In this document: positions 61,962-64,000 of the stretch, one piece after another | Layout: the number at the start of each line of letters is the position of its first letter | Numbering within the stretch: the stretch's first letter is position 1 | DNA from: Sphagnum magellanicum | Taxonomy: Eukaryota > Streptophyta > Sphagnopsida > Sphagnales > Sphagnaceae | Assembly (NCBI GenBank): GCA_021904315.1 | Contig: CM038911.1 | Coordinates: 1,118,501 to 1,182,500, forward strand | Direction of reading: 5' to 3' | Length of the DNA stretch: 64,000 nucleotides | Position numbers and translations under genes: made by a program | Notes under the pieces: generated by a model | The model's input: the letters and a program-made list of their open reading frames with translations, nothing else | What the model was told of the DNA's origin: nothing | Database searches by the model: none

Positions 61962-63740
61962 ATGTCCAAAATGGGAAAAGAAAGACTATTTACAACAATG
62001 TTCAAAAGCATTACAAGTGAGGAAAGAAAAGCAAAATTGAGACGCGATGTACAAAAAAGAGAAAAATTGAGATGTGATGTAAAAATTCTTAATGAGCAAG
62101 TTGTTCAAAAGCAATCTATTGTTGACAAACTAAAGAATGGTCATGTTGGCAAGCCAAGAAAGGTTGTAGTTACAATATTATCTCCACAAGAGATAAAGAG
62201 TTAGGAAGTATCAAAAGAAGAAAGGATTGTCACACCTACAAAGGATGATGGGAAGTTGTAAAAGTTCAAAGGATCATACACAAACTAGTTTCAACTTCAT
62301 TTGTCGCCTCCCATTGTTATTATAATTAAAAAAACATGGTAACAATTCTGGAACAAGTGCTACACTTTCTCTAAACAACATTAAAGAGACCCAACATGCC
62401 AAGTCCTTATGAAAAATTGAATAGGGCATGCTTATGGGAGTGGTTCACTATAAGTGGTGAATTAAAACCAAATTATAAACATGCAATGGAGGTTGGGACA
62501 ATAGTGAAATCTAACAAAAAATCTATGCATGCATTGGAGGACTACCTAGAAGTTTGTGATTCATTTGTTGTCATGTTATGAAAAATTAAAGAAGTTAAAC
62601 AACCGCTTTCAACTAGCATTATGTAGCCTATTTTCCATGGAATGATAAAATCTATAGCACCTAAAATCTTGCAATTCAAGAAGGCCTTAGAAGGTTTACA
62701 GTCACAAAATAATGGACTTGTCAACTCATGAAACAATACATGAATTGGTCTTTTCAAAATGGCCACTACAACAACAAGTAAACTACCACCTAACTGGTAT
62801 AAACAAGGATGCAATATGGCTTATTGGGTAGTTTGTCTAATGAAGGTTTATAACATTACTCTAGCCCTAATTGTTAATAATGACCAAACAAGTGTTCATC
62901 CTGACGACAAGAAAAAGGACTTGGGAAAGTAAAGCATGAAAGCACATTCAAGTTTTAAGGGTTGAAAACAAAAGATAGATTACGATGGTTGTATTTTCAA
63001 CTAAAAATGGTTTCTTACTTCCCCTTCAGATTGTGTTGATAGAAATTATTCATCGCTATCTACCACCATCTAATGAAGGGAAAGAAAAATGCATGAATTT
63101 AGGTTGGGATCTTACCTTTAGTGAAAACCATTGGTCAACATTGGCGACAACAAAATAATCTTATTGCCATACCTGCACACTCAAATTTACCACTTATATA
63201 GGATTGTAGGAAATTCAAAAGATAGTGTGGTTGTTGGATTGTTGGTTTGTGCATAAGGGCCATGATTTTTTGGATTGGACGAAAGAAACACACCCAAATA
63301 TCTTGGAGATATTTATTCCAATTAATTGCACCAATGTCCTCTAGCTAGCAAATGTCATTCTACAACAACCACTAAAGCATGCATTCAAAGTACAATTCAA
63401 CTAAATTAGACTATTGCAACATCAAACAACAAATTAAGGATGACCAAAATCCACAAATTGACAAAATGAATAACCTAAACCCTTGCATTTGTGAATGGTT
63501 ACATGGTGCATGGAAATAAATGCAAGGCATGGAAGAAATTATTATGAAAGGGTGGGATAAGATAGGAAATACTAGGGCATTCAAAGATGAATTTCAACTT
63601 GTTATAATGGAGGCAAATGAAACCATTTCCTTATTTAATGTCATACTAAACATTGAAGAATATGGTAATGGAATTAATAGAAATGGAAATAGATCCAATA
63701 AAAGCAACTTTGACAATAATGGAAGAATGTTTGCAACAAA
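61962..63740 (+). pseudogene. Broken pogo/Tigger-type DNA transposase
   Basis: A cut-and-paste transposase gene of the Tc1/mariner superfamily (DDE_1 type), now in several frames. In order: an N-terminal basic helix region (61962-62204, MFKSITSEERKAKLRRDVQ), a middle piece with RACLWEWFTISGELKPNYKHA (62396-62581), LPPNWYKQGCNMAYWVV leading into NNDQTSVHPD (about 62780-62906; the NxDQTxV motif holds the first catalytic Asp), NGFLLPLQIV and GWDLTFSENHWSTLATT (63007-63150), LLDCWFVHKGHDFLDW (second Asp, near 63240), IFIPINCTNVL and QPLKHAFKVQFN (63310-63400), and a C-terminal GWDKIGNTRAFKDEFQL (63550-63601). Stops and frame changes between these pieces show that it cannot make an active enzyme. 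I did not find the terminal inverted repeats or TA duplication. Confidence 0.75.
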
Positions 63741-64000
63741 CAAGCGGAATCACAACATCAATTGCAACTACAAGTTATACATCTACTAGAAGCACAAGAG
63801 GATTGAAGAGGATTAACTAGGAAACAGAAAACATTCATATAGGTAAGTTTCATGGCTTTGTGATCATACCATGGTAATTGCACTCTAACCATTGTTGGTT
63901 TGTGCCATAAATTGTTTGAGCTACAATCACCCACTAATGCTAACAAGTCCTATAAATTGTCCCAAGAAACAAAAACATTAAAAATCCACAATTCTGTAAA

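Overview
The window looks like nuclear DNA of a land plant with a large, repeat-rich genome. The evidence is two intron-rich genes of plant type, one CC-type (ROXY-like) glutaredoxin, a class known only from land plants, and about 40 kb of AT-rich DNA full of decayed transposons. A KIF12-like kinesin, a type linked to ciliated cells in animals, would suit a lineage with swimming sperm (fern, cycad, Ginkgo or a seedless plant). That last step is inference; the species cannot be read from the sequence.

Left gene block (1-16.2 kb), both genes on the minus strand. A kinesin motor gene (103-4815, 3' end outside the window) has ten exons that I could join in frame through an intact motor domain. 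Upstream of it, tail to head, lies a complete 18-exon acetyl-CoA synthetase gene (7614-15871, 781 codons) with a probable plastid transit peptide. One intron of this gene has a GC donor, and a 55-bp duplication just upstream of exon 3 left a dead copy of the splice acceptor. The 2.8 kb between the genes carries two short minisatellites and, presumably, the kinesin promoter.

Repeat desert (16.2-55.5 kb). No intact host gene was recognised. It holds two probable solo LTRs with matching target-site duplications (22310-23140 and 43380-44447), one CACTA DNA transposon with clean ends (39534-40839), two more decayed CACTA-like elements, a nearly uniform 242-bp tandem array (23797-24776), Ty3/Gypsy gag fossils, a transposase relic on the minus strand near 27.2-27.9 kb, degenerate minisatellites and a 44-base poly-G run.

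Right block (55.5-64 kb). A Copia-like LTR remnant is followed by a GC-richer stretch and an intact single-exon CC-type glutaredoxin (58812-59240, plus strand) with a CCMC active site and an ALWL C-terminus. Just downstream is a compact cluster of hairpins (59878-60037). Part of it recurs at 56.6 kb and, in changed form, just upstream of the synthetase gene. The window ends in a broken pogo/Tigger-type DNA transposase (61962-63740).

The three host genes do not form a pathway: one is a microtubule motor, one makes acetyl-CoA in plastids, and one is a redox regulator that in other plants works with TGA transcription factors. I saw no CRISPR array, tRNA, rRNA or bacterial-type operon.
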